DNA of 20,360 bases from JBEKYH01 sp049511115 (GTDB lineage: Bacteria; Planctomycetota; Phycisphaerae; Tepidisphaerales; Tepidisphaeraceae): the NCBI GenBank assembly GCA_049511115.1, contig JBEKYH010000026.1, forward strand, positions 1 to 20,360. Reading direction: 5' to 3'. The notes under the pieces are model-generated. The model was not told the DNA's origin. It searched no databases and was given only the letters and a program-made list of their open reading frames with translations. Each line of letters opens with the position of its first letter. Within the stretch, counting starts at the first letter, position 1. Shown one piece after another: positions 7,125 to 15,390 of the stretch. Made by a program: the position numbers and the translations under genes.

Positions 7125-10034
7125 TTAGCCCGTTGCTTCTCCTGGCGCAAACCCGTGCCGCAGCGTATTCTCGCTCACCACGCGCGGCAGCAGGAATTGC
7201 AGCAGATAATCCGGCCCACCCGCCTGCGAGCCGATGCCGGAAAGCTTGAATCCGCCGAACGGCTGCCGACCCACCAGCGCGCCGGTGATCTTGCGGTTGA
7301 TGTAAAGATCGCCCACGCGAAACCCGCGTGACACGCGCTCAATGTTCGCCGGGCTTCGCGAATACAAACCGCCCGTCAGCGCGTAGCGCACGCCATTGGC
7401 CAACTCCAGCGCATGCTCAATATCTCTTGCCCGCATCACCGCCAGCACCGGCCCAAATATCTCCTCCTGTGCCAGACTCGATTCCGGTGGCGCCTCGCTG
7501 AAAATATGCGGCCCGATGAAAAAGCCGTCCTCCGCCAGCGCCCCCACCTCGCCGCCGTAAGCTAGCTTTGCGTCTCCCTTCCCCTTCTCCATCGCGCGAT
7601 GAATCCGCGCAAATGCTTCCTCGTCAATCACCGGCCCAACGAAGCAAGCGGGATCCTCCGCCGGCGCGACTTTCAAACTCCTCGCCGCATCAACCAGCCG
7701 CGCCAAAAACGCGTCGTAAATCTCCTCCATCACAATTAGCCGAGAACACGCCGAGCACTTCTGCCCCGCATACCCAAACGCCGAGGCCAGAACGCCGTGG
7801 ATCGCCTCATCCCCATCCGCATCGGCGTCCACGATAATCGCGTTCTTCCCCCCCATCTCCGATATCACGCGCTTGAGATGCTCCTGCCCCGCCGTCACGC
7901 GCGCCGCCGCCTGCTGAATCTCCAACCCCACCGCGCGCGATCCCGTGAATGCGATAATCGCCACATCCGGCGACGATATCAGTTCCGGTCCCACTTCTTC
8001 CCCGATTCCCGGCAGATAATTCACCACCCCCGCCGGCGTTCCCGCCCGTTCAAACGCCTCCATCAACATCGCGCCGATGACCGACGACTGCTCCGCCGGC
8101 TTCAACACCACGGTATTTCCCGTTACGACGGCCGCCGCCGCCATGCCGCACACAATCGCCAGCGGAAAATTCCACGGCGCAATCACCGCCGCCACCCCGC
8201 GCGGCTCATAAAAATGCAGGTTTGTCTCCCCCGGCACATCCACCCGGCGCGGCTCTGCCAGCCGCAGCGCTTCCTGCGCGTAATACCGGCAAAAGTCGAT
8301 CGCCTCGGCGACATCGGCGTCGGCCTCGCGCCACGGCTTGCCGCATTCCACACCCTCCATCGCCGCAATCTCAAATCGCCGCCTGCTCAGTTCATCGGCG
8401 ACCCTTACAAGGAGCTTGGCCCGCTCTGTCGCCGACGTCTTTCGCCAATTCCCAAACGCCTCCTTCGCCGCCGCTATCGCCTGCCGCGCATTCTCCGCCG
8501 TCCCCAAAGCGCATCGCCCCACAATCCGCCGCTTGTGCGAGGGATTGATCGAGTCCATCCATTTCGCCGTGGCAATGCGCTGCCCCCCGATAACCAGCGG
8601 ATGCTTATCGCCCGCACTCTCCGCTACCGTCGCCAGCGCCTTCCGCATCGATTCCTGCGCCCAGCCCCGGCTGAAATCCGTCAACGGTTCATTGCTGAAT
8701 CCTCCCGACGCCGGCGCGACAACGCGAGCAACCTTTTTCTCAGCCGGGTTCATCAACAACTCCTCATCGGGGGCATGTTCCAGCATCGCCGACCGTAAAA
8801 ATCCCTGGTTCGACGTATTCTCCAGCAATCGCCGCACCAGGTACGCCATCCCCGGCAGCAGCTTTCCCACCGGCGCATACAGCCGCACGCGTTGTCCCAT
8901 ATCGACAAGCGCCGCCTCCAAACCCGGGGCCATGCCGTAAAGCAACTGAAACTCGATCGCTCCCGCGCCCAGCCCCAGATGTTCGGCCACCGCCAGCGCA
9001 TGCGCGATTCCCCGAATATTATGGCTCGCCAGCGCCAGGCGCAACTGCTCCCGCCGCCCCAGCAGAAACTCCGTTGACTGCTCAAAATTCGCATCCGTCT
9101 CATGCTTCTGCGCGAACACCGGCAGCGGCCAGCCATTCTGCGCCGCAATCACCGACTCAAAATCCCAATACGCCCCCTTCACCAGCCGCACCCACACCGG
9201 CTTCCCTCGCGCCGCGGCACACGCCGCCAAATCTTCCAAATCCGCCCGCGTGCTTTTCAAATATCCCTGAACCGCAATCCCCACATCGCCCCAATCGCGA
9301 AATCTTTCGTCCGCCATGAGCCTCTTGAAGATACGAAGCGTCGCCTCCTTAAACGCATACTGCTCCATGTCGATGCAGATAAACGCCCCCCGGCGCCGCG
9401 CTCGCTCGGCAATTGGCAAGAGCCGCTCCAACACCGCCGCCGCCGTGCCGTCCAGGTCCATCGGATCAAATTGGCTGAATAAACTGGAGAGCTTGATCGA
9501 CACATTCACGCCGCTCGGGTTGGCATCACACAACGTGTCGATCAATTGATGATATTGCCGCGCGTATACATCGGCTTCTGCCTCCGAGACAACAGCCTCC
9601 CCAAGCAAATCGATGGTGTATTCCAGCCCCCGCTGCCGCAGCGCCGCGACGGCCGCCGGTGCGTCGGCAATATCGTCCGCCGCGATGAATCGCCTCGCCA
9701 GCCCCTTGACCACCACATTCGCCACACCGCTCACAGCGGCCGCCAGTACCCCTCGCTCCGGGGTCCATCGCACGACTTTCCCCAACGATGACCCGCCCAG
9801 ATACTCCTTCAAATGCCGGTTGATCTGCCGCGCCGACTTCAAGACCGGAAGCACATCCACCAGGCGAAACAGCGAGGTCTTGATCGCCTCATCCCCCATT
9901 ATGGCGGCCATTGCCCGCTCATGAAGACCGGTAATAATATGAGGCTGCCCCGCCCCCTGCCGCACGCGGCGCAGCAGGTCACGGCCGATCTCCCAAGTTC
10001 GCCCTTCGATGCTGTCCATAGACGCACCAATCAT
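7125..10034 (-). CDS. putA: Bifunctional proline dehydrogenase / L-glutamate-gamma-semialdehyde dehydrogenase (PutA)
   Basis: This enzyme oxidises proline to glutamate in two steps, with an FAD-dependent proline dehydrogenase and then an NAD-dependent P5C dehydrogenase. The N-terminal half (about 50-440) has PRODH signatures: ICIDMEQYAFK, RLVKGAYWD near 283-291, EFQLLYGMA, and YAPVGKLLPGMAYL followed by RRLLENTSNQGF near 401-412. The C-terminal half (about 475-960) is an aldehyde dehydrogenase. It has APWNFPLAI near 619, FTGSRAVG near 696, Glu726 in SEMGGKN, catalytic Cys760 in GQKCSACSR, EEIFGPVL and QPFGGFKLSG. At 969 residues it matches the short PutA form: the N-terminal ribbon-helix-helix DNA-binding domain and the extra C-terminal domain of the E. 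coli type are absent, so it should not repress its own gene. The start may be the ATG at 10034 or the fifth codon downstream (10019). Its end faces the phosphoesterase gene. Confidence 0.95.
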   Translation of the reverse strand: MIGASMDSIEGRTWEIGRDLLRRVRQGAGQPHIITGLHERAMAAIMGDEAIKTSLFRLVDVLPVLKSARQINRHLKEYLGGSSLGKVVRWTPERGVLAAAVSGVANVVVKGLARRFIAADDIADAPAAVAALRQRGLEYTIDLLGEAVVSEAEADVYARQYHQLIDTLCDANPSGVNVSIKLSSLFSQFDPMDLDGTAAAVLERLLPIAERARRRGAFICIDMEQYAFKEATLRIFKRLMADERFRDWGDVGIAVQGYLKSTRADLEDLAACAAARGKPVWVRLVKGAYWDFESVIAAQNGWPLPVFAQKHETDANFEQSTEFLLGRREQLRLALASHNIRGIAHALAVAEHLGLGAGAIEFQLLYGMAPGLEAALVDMGQRVRLYAPVGKLLPGMAYLVRRLLENTSNQGFLRSAMLEHAPDEELLMNPAEKKVARVVAPASGGFSNEPLTDFSRGWAQESMRKALATVAESAGDKHPLVIGGQRIATAKWMDSINPSHKRRIVGRCALGTAENARQAIAAAKEAFGNWRKTSATERAKLLVRVADELSRRRFEIAAMEGVECGKPWREADADVAEAIDFCRYYAQEALRLAEPRRVDVPGETNLHFYEPRGVAAVIAPWNFPLAIVCGMAAAAVVTGNTVVLKPAEQSSVIGAMLMEAFERAGTPAGVVNYLPGIGEEVGPELISSPDVAIIAFTGSRAVGLEIQQAAARVTAGQEHLKRVISEMGGKNAIIVDADADGDEAIHGVLASAFGYAGQKCSACSRLIVMEEIYDAFLARLVDAARSLKVAPAEDPACFVGPVIDEEAFARIHRAMEKGKGDAKLAYGGEVGALAEDGFFIGPHIFSEAPPESSLAQEEIFGPVLAVMRARDIEHALELANGVRYALTGGLYSRSPANIERVSRGFRVGDLYINRKITGALVGRQPFGGFKLSGIGSQAGGPDYLLQFLLPRVVSENTLRHGFAPGEATG

Positions 10035-10044
10035 AGCGCCTATG
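10032..10044. repeat. Small inverted repeat over the first putA ATG
   Basis: CATAG-CGC-CTATG is a perfect 5-bp dyad with a 3-bp loop. On the - strand its 3' arm contains the first ATG of putA. As RNA it could form a short hairpin that hides that start, which may favour the ATG at 10019. The symmetry is visible, but with so short a stem it could be chance. Confidence 0.25.
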
Positions 10045-10109
10045 GCCTAACGCTCGCTCTACGACACGGTATCTTCGCCTCGTTTGCGCCGTCCGCCGGA
10101 CAATCGCCC

Positions 10110-10820
10110 CTATTTACCCGCGTCCACGCTGGCGGAGAATTCCTCGATAGCCGGCAAGTTGGCCAGCGTTAGAAGCTGGCTGAGCGCGTTCTGGGCATCG
10201 GCAGTCCGACCCGCGTCGCCGGACGTTCTGGCCGCTACTAGCTTCGATGCGCTGGCGCCCATGGCGTCGTAAAACGCATGGCTCGCCGCGTTGGGATCGG
10301 ATGGTTCGACTCGGCGGATCATGCCGGTTGAATACATGTCCTTACTCGGATCACTCGGATCGTTGACAATCTGAACCGTCCATTTGTATTCGACGCCAAG
10401 TTCCAGAGGAGTTGAATTGGACGTATCCAAAATGTGGATCCCCGCCGGTACGCGAGTGCTGGATTCCCAAAGGTGGACTGTTGTATGGCGCTGTGGATCA
10501 GTCAGGTTGATCTGTACTTTCAAATCAAGCGGCTTGTTGAGATACCAAACCAGCTTGGGGTGGGCGCTTGTCGTCAGCCCGGTAGATTCCGGGCCAAAGG
10601 CATACTCGACGATGGAAGGGTCGCTCACGCAGCGGCCGCCTTCCGCTTCGGTGCGAGTCGTCACGTTGCCATCGGACGGCGGTGGTCCCGCGTATGCAAT
10701 CACCAGCCCGGAATCATCCGCGGCGTCAGGCTCGGTCGCGGGCAAAGTCGCTGGCGCGGCGGCAATCGCGGCGCTAGAGCAGAACAAAATCCAACTCGCG
10801 CACAAGCCCATGATTTTCAT
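10110..10820 (-). CDS. Exported DUF928-family protein
   Basis: This 236-residue protein begins with a signal peptide (MKIMGLCASWILFCSSAAIAA, cleavage near AIAA-AP). From about residue 60 it shows the layout of the DUF928 family. There is a Gly-Arg-Cys segment (EAEGGRCVS), a block HPKLVWYLNKPLDLKVQINL, a G-I-H-I-L element, then LELGVEYKWTVQIVND and finally GMIRRVEPSD. The C-terminal 60 residues are helical and Ala/Ser-rich. DUF928 has no known biochemical function. From memory it is mostly known from cyanobacteria, close to CHAT and CHASE2 genes. Its ATG overlaps the cyclase stop by four bases (ATGA), which implies translational coupling and obligate co-expression. It is probably periplasmic, in the same compartment as the CHASE2 sensor. 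The family call is by motif pattern only. Confidence 0.8.
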   Translation of the reverse strand: MKIMGLCASWILFCSSAAIAAAPATLPATEPDAADDSGLVIAYAGPPPSDGNVTTRTEAEGGRCVSDPSIVEYAFGPESTGLTTSAHPKLVWYLNKPLDLKVQINLTDPQRHTTVHLWESSTRVPAGIHILDTSNSTPLELGVEYKWTVQIVNDPSDPSKDMYSTGMIRRVEPSDPNAASHAFYDAMGASASKLVAARTSGDAGRTADAQNALSQLLTLANLPAIEEFSASVDAGK

Positions 10821-12814
10821 GACCCATCACTCCTTGGGGCGGCTCCGATGACCCCGTAGATCACCAGGGCGGTTTTGCGCCCCTTGAGTTCCCGCGGCCC
10901 CAGACAGCGGGTAATAACTCCCGGGCTGATCAATTCCCGCGTGCGCGGCCCGATGAGAATCCGGCATCCCTCGGCCGCGATATCGCTATCGAAAACGTCC
11001 TTATCATAGCTCTCCAGCCGCGAGGCCGTGTTTACCGTATCACCAAGAACAGTGTACTCCAATCGCTGTGCGCTGCCGACGCTGCCGGCAACCAGCGATC
11101 CGGTGTGAATTCCCACCCGCATCCGCACGTGGCCCTGGGTCGTTCCCGACCATTCCGCATTGAGTTTCGCCAGCTCGCTTCGCATCGCCAGAGCGCAGCG
11201 CACCGCCCGATCCGCGTCGCTGGCGATCTGCGCCGGCGTCGTGCTGGGAATGGGCGCGCCGAAAATCGCCATAATGGAGTCTCCGATGTACTTGTTCACG
11301 ACGCCGTCATGGTCCAGAACCACGCCGGTCATCCTGCCCATGTATTCGTTAACAAGCGAAATCAGTTCCTCCGGCTTCAGCTTTTCCGAGAGGCTGGTGA
11401 ATTCGCGCAAATCGGTAAACAGGACCGTCGCCTCTTGCGTGCGAGGCACCATCTTCCCGCCGCGGATAAACTCCTCGCGGCGCGACCAGATCGCATCGGC
11501 CACGGGCTTGGAAACATGTTTGGCAAACAGATTCATTAATGCCGCTCGATCCACCTTCTCCTGTTGCGACATATAGGAAGTAACGAACGTCGCCCCGGCC
11601 AGCCAGCAAACCAGCGGCGGAACCAGCGGCGTCCAGACCATCTTGCGCATTTCCCAATAACAAAACACAATCAGCGCCGCGGCGCCCACGGCAAGAAGCA
11701 GGGCAAATAGTCTCGGTCCGCGCGCCGCGTAGCCAAGAATTCCCCCGGCCAGGGCCCAGGACAGTATCCAGTTGGTTTCCTGTGTCTTGGACCAGAATCG
11801 CAACATGAGCTGCCCGTGCGCCGCACGGATCAATTGATCCACGGCCCGGGCATGAATAACCGTTCCAGCTTCGGGCAGTTGGGAACTGATCGGTGTCGCG
11901 TAGTGATCCTTGTAAGTTTCCGCGTCGATTCCGATCAGCACGATTCCCCCGCTGACGTCCGCCTGGCTCAGCCCGCCGTTCATGGCGTCCGTCCAGGAAA
12001 TCGTGCGAAATGTTTTCGGCCCGGCGAAATCATGCCATTGCTGGATGCCATTGGTCGGCCGATTGATATACGGCCCGTCGTTCAATCCCAAAGCTTGCAA
12101 TCGATTGCCTTCCAACACCGTGACTGAGCTATCTGAGCCGTATCCCAGGCCTAAAATCGGTCTCTTACCCTGGAGATAACGCCGCGCCACGTTCAAATCG
12201 AACGAGAGAAATTCGCGATTATCCTTGGTAATGCGCAGGATCATCCGCCGCACGACCCCATCGGGATCAACATCGACATCGGCGAAACCCGAACGTATCG
12301 GCACTCGATTTCGAGGATGCTCAAAATCGTCTAGCAACGCCGCCGGCGGCGCCACACCCGTTCCGATGCCCTTGAATTTGTACGTACAGATGATGCTTTG
12401 GTTGTTCTTTAGAATGCCGTACAAACGCGCCGGCCCGTCGTCATTCGCCACGCCATACAGGGGCACCGGCTTGTCGCGAAAAAGATCCACGCCGATTACC
12501 GCCGGTTTATACTGCACCAGGCGGGAAAGCATGTCGGCCAGCGACCCATCGGGAATCGGATATTGGGGCAACGCGGCGATATCCGCTTCATTGATGAGGA
12601 TCACCAGAGTCGGCGCCGCCGGCGCGCTGGGACGCGGCTCGATCCTTACGATCTGATCGGACGCCAGCAGTTCCAGTCGTTCCAGCCACCCTTGACGGCG
12701 TGCCAGCAGACAGAGCGCCCCCGCCGCGAGTGAAATCAACAGGCTTACCACCAGCCGGCCCGATCTCCTGGCCAGCGATTGCAATCGCGAATTGGCGGTT
12801 TCCTGAACCGGCAT
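10817..12814 (-). CDS. CHASE2-domain membrane class III adenylate (nucleotide) cyclase
   Basis: This 665-residue membrane receptor has a cyclase output. A first transmembrane helix (about 21-38) is followed by a periplasmic CHASE2 domain (about 45-335) with typical blocks: LASDQIVRIEP, LINEADIAAL, AVIGVDLFRD, GFADVDVDPDGVVRRM and GGIVLIGIDAETYKDHYATP. Three further hydrophobic segments lie at about 348-415. The catalytic domain (about 460-600) has both metal-binding Asp: Asp468 in LFTDLREF and Asp512 in NKYIGDS. It also has Lys508, Thr588 in LEYTVLGDTVN, Asn595 and Arg599. Lys plus Thr at the base-recognition positions is the class IIIb adenylate cyclase pattern, so cAMP is the likely product. 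It is the middle gene of three, starting 12 bp after the CHAT stop and overlapping DUF928 by 4 bp. The ligand sensed is unknown. Confidence 0.92.
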   Translation of the reverse strand: MPVQETANSRLQSLARRSGRLVVSLLISLAAGALCLLARRQGWLERLELLASDQIVRIEPRPSAPAAPTLVILINEADIAALPQYPIPDGSLADMLSRLVQYKPAVIGVDLFRDKPVPLYGVANDDGPARLYGILKNNQSIICTYKFKGIGTGVAPPAALLDDFEHPRNRVPIRSGFADVDVDPDGVVRRMILRITKDNREFLSFDLNVARRYLQGKRPILGLGYGSDSSVTVLEGNRLQALGLNDGPYINRPTNGIQQWHDFAGPKTFRTISWTDAMNGGLSQADVSGGIVLIGIDAETYKDHYATPISSQLPEAGTVIHARAVDQLIRAAHGQLMLRFWSKTQETNWILSWALAGGILGYAARGPRLFALLLAVGAAALIVFCYWEMRKMVWTPLVPPLVCWLAGATFVTSYMSQQEKVDRAALMNLFAKHVSKPVADAIWSRREEFIRGGKMVPRTQEATVLFTDLREFTSLSEKLKPEELISLVNEYMGRMTGVVLDHDGVVNKYIGDSIMAIFGAPIPSTTPAQIASDADRAVRCALAMRSELAKLNAEWSGTTQGHVRMRVGIHTGSLVAGSVGSAQRLEYTVLGDTVNTASRLESYDKDVFDSDIAAEGCRILIGPRTRELISPGVITRCLGPRELKGRKTALVIYGVIGAAPRSDGS

Positions 12815-12826
12815 GAGGTGGAAAGC

Positions 12827-15184
12827 TTACAGCCAGTTGCCCACAATCAGGTAGGGCGACCAGAAATAGGGATGTCGATACGCCTTCAACGACGGGTCCG
12901 TCAGCAATTCAAGCTGCGCCGTCTGAAGCGCCTTGGCCTTCGTGGAATTCGCCTCGGCTAAATGAGCGTAGAACCTTGGGATCAGGATGGATGCCGAGCG
13001 ATCATTGACCGACCAGAGCGTGGCCATCGCACTGAGCGCCCCCGCCTTCACGGCAATGCCGGCCAATCCCAGCGCCGCCCGGTCGTCGCCGGCCGCGGTC
13101 TCGCAGGCGCTCAGCGTCAGCAAATCCACCGGCCGCTGGCGATATTTGCTCGGCTCGATCAACCGCTCCAGATCGTCCAGGTCCAGCCGTCCGTCGAAAT
13201 CCAGTACGTAAGTGTCAGCCGCGCTGCTGCCGAAATGTCCATGACTGGCAATGTGCACAATCGAAAAATCCGTCGCCGCAAATTGGCGGTCCACCTGCGA
13301 CGTGCTGAATTGCTCGTTTACAAGCGTCTGCGTCTTGCCGGCGTAAGTCGTGTTGATTTGTCGCATCTCCTCCGGCACGTACTTCAATGCGGGAAATCCC
13401 TGCTGGGCGACGGATAAGCCACTGATTAACACCCGAGCTCCGCCCCCTTCACCAGCGGCCGACGTCTGCGAACTATCCCGCGCCTGGGTCAAACGCAACC
13501 CGGGACTGATGGCTACCGCATACTGCTGAATGAGAAACCGTCCCTGCTCGTCGGCCAGCGCGGCCATGGGCACCGACCGCAATGCCCCATCGGGAACGAA
13601 TACCAGCGTATCCACCGCCTGATTCGTCGACTGCTGCCCGCGCTCCCTCAGATAGGGCTCAATCGGCGCAATGAGCCACTGATAAAGCTGCTGTCCATCG
13701 ATGAAATACTCCTCGCTGGACTGCTCGCTAACCTCCTCTCGAAACCGCCGGGCGACCTGCGTCAAAGCGTCGGCCGTGACCGGCACGGTGAATCGCTGCA
13801 ACAGCGGCGAACCAGAGGCAACCAGAATCTCCAGGCGGTCAGCCAGCGGCACGTAATAGACGACCGCCGTATGCGGATCGATGGTTTCAATCGATGTTCG
13901 CCGCTGCTCCAGCAGCCGCTCGCACCGATCCTGGAAATAATTCTGCAATTCGGCGGTCTTCAGATTCTCAAGCGTGTCGCGCGCATCCGACAAATCCCTC
14001 TGCCGCGATTTCCCCTCCGGCTCTGTGGCGGCGCGTTTCAGCAGGATGTCGGCCAACTCGTCATACACATTTCCAGCGACTTCCCGATACGACACGCCGC
14101 CGGGACTGTTGCCGCCGCCGGCAGACAGATCGGACTGAATCGCCCGCAACGAAGCCACCGCGGTTTGATAGGCCGCAATCGCGCCTTCGCGATCGCCCGC
14201 GGCTTTGAGAAGCCGGCCCGACTGCCACTGCCACAAATAGAGCAAATTGGGCATTTGCAACCGTTGTGCGAGAAACAACGCCTGCGCCGTTAGTCGCTGG
14301 GCCTCGTCATTGCGCCCGTCCAATTCGTACAGGTGCCCCGTGTACCCCAGTGCATAGGATCGAACGATGTCGTCAGTGGCGTCGGCACGCTGCATCGCCA
14401 ATTGATAAGCGGCATACGCTCGAAGCCGAAGTTCAGGCGCCGCTTGGCCCAACTCCGCGAGCCCTTCGTCGCTCTGGCCGATCGTCAGCAGCAGGAACGC
14501 CGTCGCATGTCCGCCGGGCAATTCGTTGGCCGCCTCCCACGCCTGCGTATTGACGGCACGCCCCGATGCCACGGTATTTTCAATCTCGCCCGCGTGGGCC
14601 TGCGACCGCGCCTCAGCCAGAAACGCCACCGCCGCGTTGGCAGCGGCTTGCGCGATCATCGCCGCATTGCCTTGCTGTCGCGCCGCCGCAAGACTCAGTT
14701 GATAGGATTCCGCCGCCTGCTTCGGCTGACCCTTCGCCAAATACAACGATCCATAGGCGTTATGCACCGCGGCGCTCAGTGATGGATTTCCCGCCAATGA
14801 ATCGAGAATCTTTTGCGCGTCAGGGAGATAACTCATCCCCATCGAATCAGACCGGGCCAGTATGTATGCTTGCGCGAGCGCCACTTGATAAGAAGCACCG
14901 TCCGCTCCACCAAGAAGCACACCTCTACGCAGACTTTCAATCGCCTCAGGATAGTCGCCCAGATTCTCCTCGGCTTGGGCACGCCTGGCCCAGACCTGCG
15001 CCGCCTTGATCGGGGCAGCGCTTGCCTCGTCATGTTTGGCGGCTTGTTCCCAAGCAGCGGCGGCTTGAAGGAAATGTCCGGAATCGTATGCGTCTTGGCC
15101 CGCGTCCGCTCGAACGGCGGGCGCGCCGAACAAAATCACATTCAGCGCAAGCACTACCGACTTTCGCCAAATGCCATCCGCCAT
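12827..15184 (-). CDS. Exported TPR-CHAT domain protein (putative caspase-like protease)
   Basis: This 785-residue protein has an N-terminal signal peptide (WRKSVVLALNVILFGAPAVRADA, cleavage near ADA-GQ). A long TPR-like helical region covers about 27-400. An AELQNYFQDRC segment near 410 is, from memory, common in cyanobacterial CHAT proteins. The CHAT domain occupies about 430-785 and ends at PYFWSPYLIVGNWL. The protease dyad is present: His648 in IVHIASHGHFG and Cys694 in LLTLSACETAAG. A VPDGALRSVPMAAL block precedes it. CHAT proteases are clan CD (caspase/separase-like) cysteine peptidases. The signal peptide places this one outside the cytoplasm, unlike the well-studied cytosolic TPR-CHAT effectors. 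The ATG follows GGGGTG. It is the first gene of the leftward block and divergent from tpsA1, so an exoprotein, DUF928 or the CHASE2 sensor is a reasonable but untested substrate. Confidence 0.92.
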   Translation of the reverse strand: MADGIWRKSVVLALNVILFGAPAVRADAGQDAYDSGHFLQAAAAWEQAAKHDEASAAPIKAAQVWARRAQAEENLGDYPEAIESLRRGVLLGGADGASYQVALAQAYILARSDSMGMSYLPDAQKILDSLAGNPSLSAAVHNAYGSLYLAKGQPKQAAESYQLSLAAARQQGNAAMIAQAAANAAVAFLAEARSQAHAGEIENTVASGRAVNTQAWEAANELPGGHATAFLLLTIGQSDEGLAELGQAAPELRLRAYAAYQLAMQRADATDDIVRSYALGYTGHLYELDGRNDEAQRLTAQALFLAQRLQMPNLLYLWQWQSGRLLKAAGDREGAIAAYQTAVASLRAIQSDLSAGGGNSPGGVSYREVAGNVYDELADILLKRAATEPEGKSRQRDLSDARDTLENLKTAELQNYFQDRCERLLEQRRTSIETIDPHTAVVYYVPLADRLEILVASGSPLLQRFTVPVTADALTQVARRFREEVSEQSSEEYFIDGQQLYQWLIAPIEPYLRERGQQSTNQAVDTLVFVPDGALRSVPMAALADEQGRFLIQQYAVAISPGLRLTQARDSSQTSAAGEGGGARVLISGLSVAQQGFPALKYVPEEMRQINTTYAGKTQTLVNEQFSTSQVDRQFAATDFSIVHIASHGHFGSSAADTYVLDFDGRLDLDDLERLIEPSKYRQRPVDLLTLSACETAAGDDRAALGLAGIAVKAGALSAMATLWSVNDRSASILIPRFYAHLAEANSTKAKALQTAQLELLTDPSLKAYRHPYFWSPYLIVGNWL

Positions 15185-15390
15185 GAAAACACCCCAGACG
15201 AGCTGCCGCTCATAGACCGTACTCAGTGCGACCGGACTATTGAAGTCTGACGACGACCTTAAGCATTGTCAATAAATCACACGCCCTTAGCCAATTCGTG
15301 TCCGGTTTGTTACTGTCTCAGGGAATAAGCTATCGGGGTCCAAGAGCGCACGATTATAAGTCCGCTGCTATCGGCCTTGATTGGGAGCAG
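15185..15390. promoter_or_regulatory. Divergent intergenic region driving the CHAT block and the two-partner secretion block
   Basis: These 206 bp separate the ATG of the CHAT gene (leftward) from the chosen ATG of TpsA1 (rightward). Both blocks must start here unless internal promoters exist. I see no gene in it. The rightward start is preceded by GGAG at 15384-15387 and the leftward one by GGGGTG. A leftward TTGACA is noted separately. No convincing rightward -35/-10 pair was found. The sharing of one short control region is the basis for proposing joint regulation of the six genes. Confidence 0.5.
15244..15272 (-). promoter_or_regulatory. Candidate leftward promoter for the CHAT-cyclase-DUF928 block
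   Basis: Read on the - strand, a perfect TTGACA (15272-15267) is followed after 17 bp by CAGACT (15249-15244), a poor match to a -10 box. It would give a leader of roughly 55 bases before the CHAT ATG. The -35 match and spacing favour it; the weak -10 and the unknown sigma-factor preferences of the host count against it. Confidence 0.25.

Noticed and set aside
7797..8798. Open frame of 333 codons on the + strand, opposite putA
   Set aside because: Arg/His/Pro-rich product with no recognisable domain; it lies wholly inside the aldehyde dehydrogenase half of putA.
10091..10101. GTCCGCCGGAC dyad downstream of the DUF928 stop as a terminator
   Set aside because: The stem is very short and no T-run follows on the - strand.
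15231..15306. ACCGGAC (15231-15237) and GTCCGGT (15300-15306), inverted half-sites in the divergent promoter region
   Set aside because: A 7-bp inverted match 62 bp apart is about what chance gives in 200 bp; flanking bases do not extend it.
15298..15390. Upstream GTG start adding 31 residues to TpsA1
   Set aside because: It would bury the signal peptide; the ATG at 15391 has GGAG upstream and gives a normal signal peptide.
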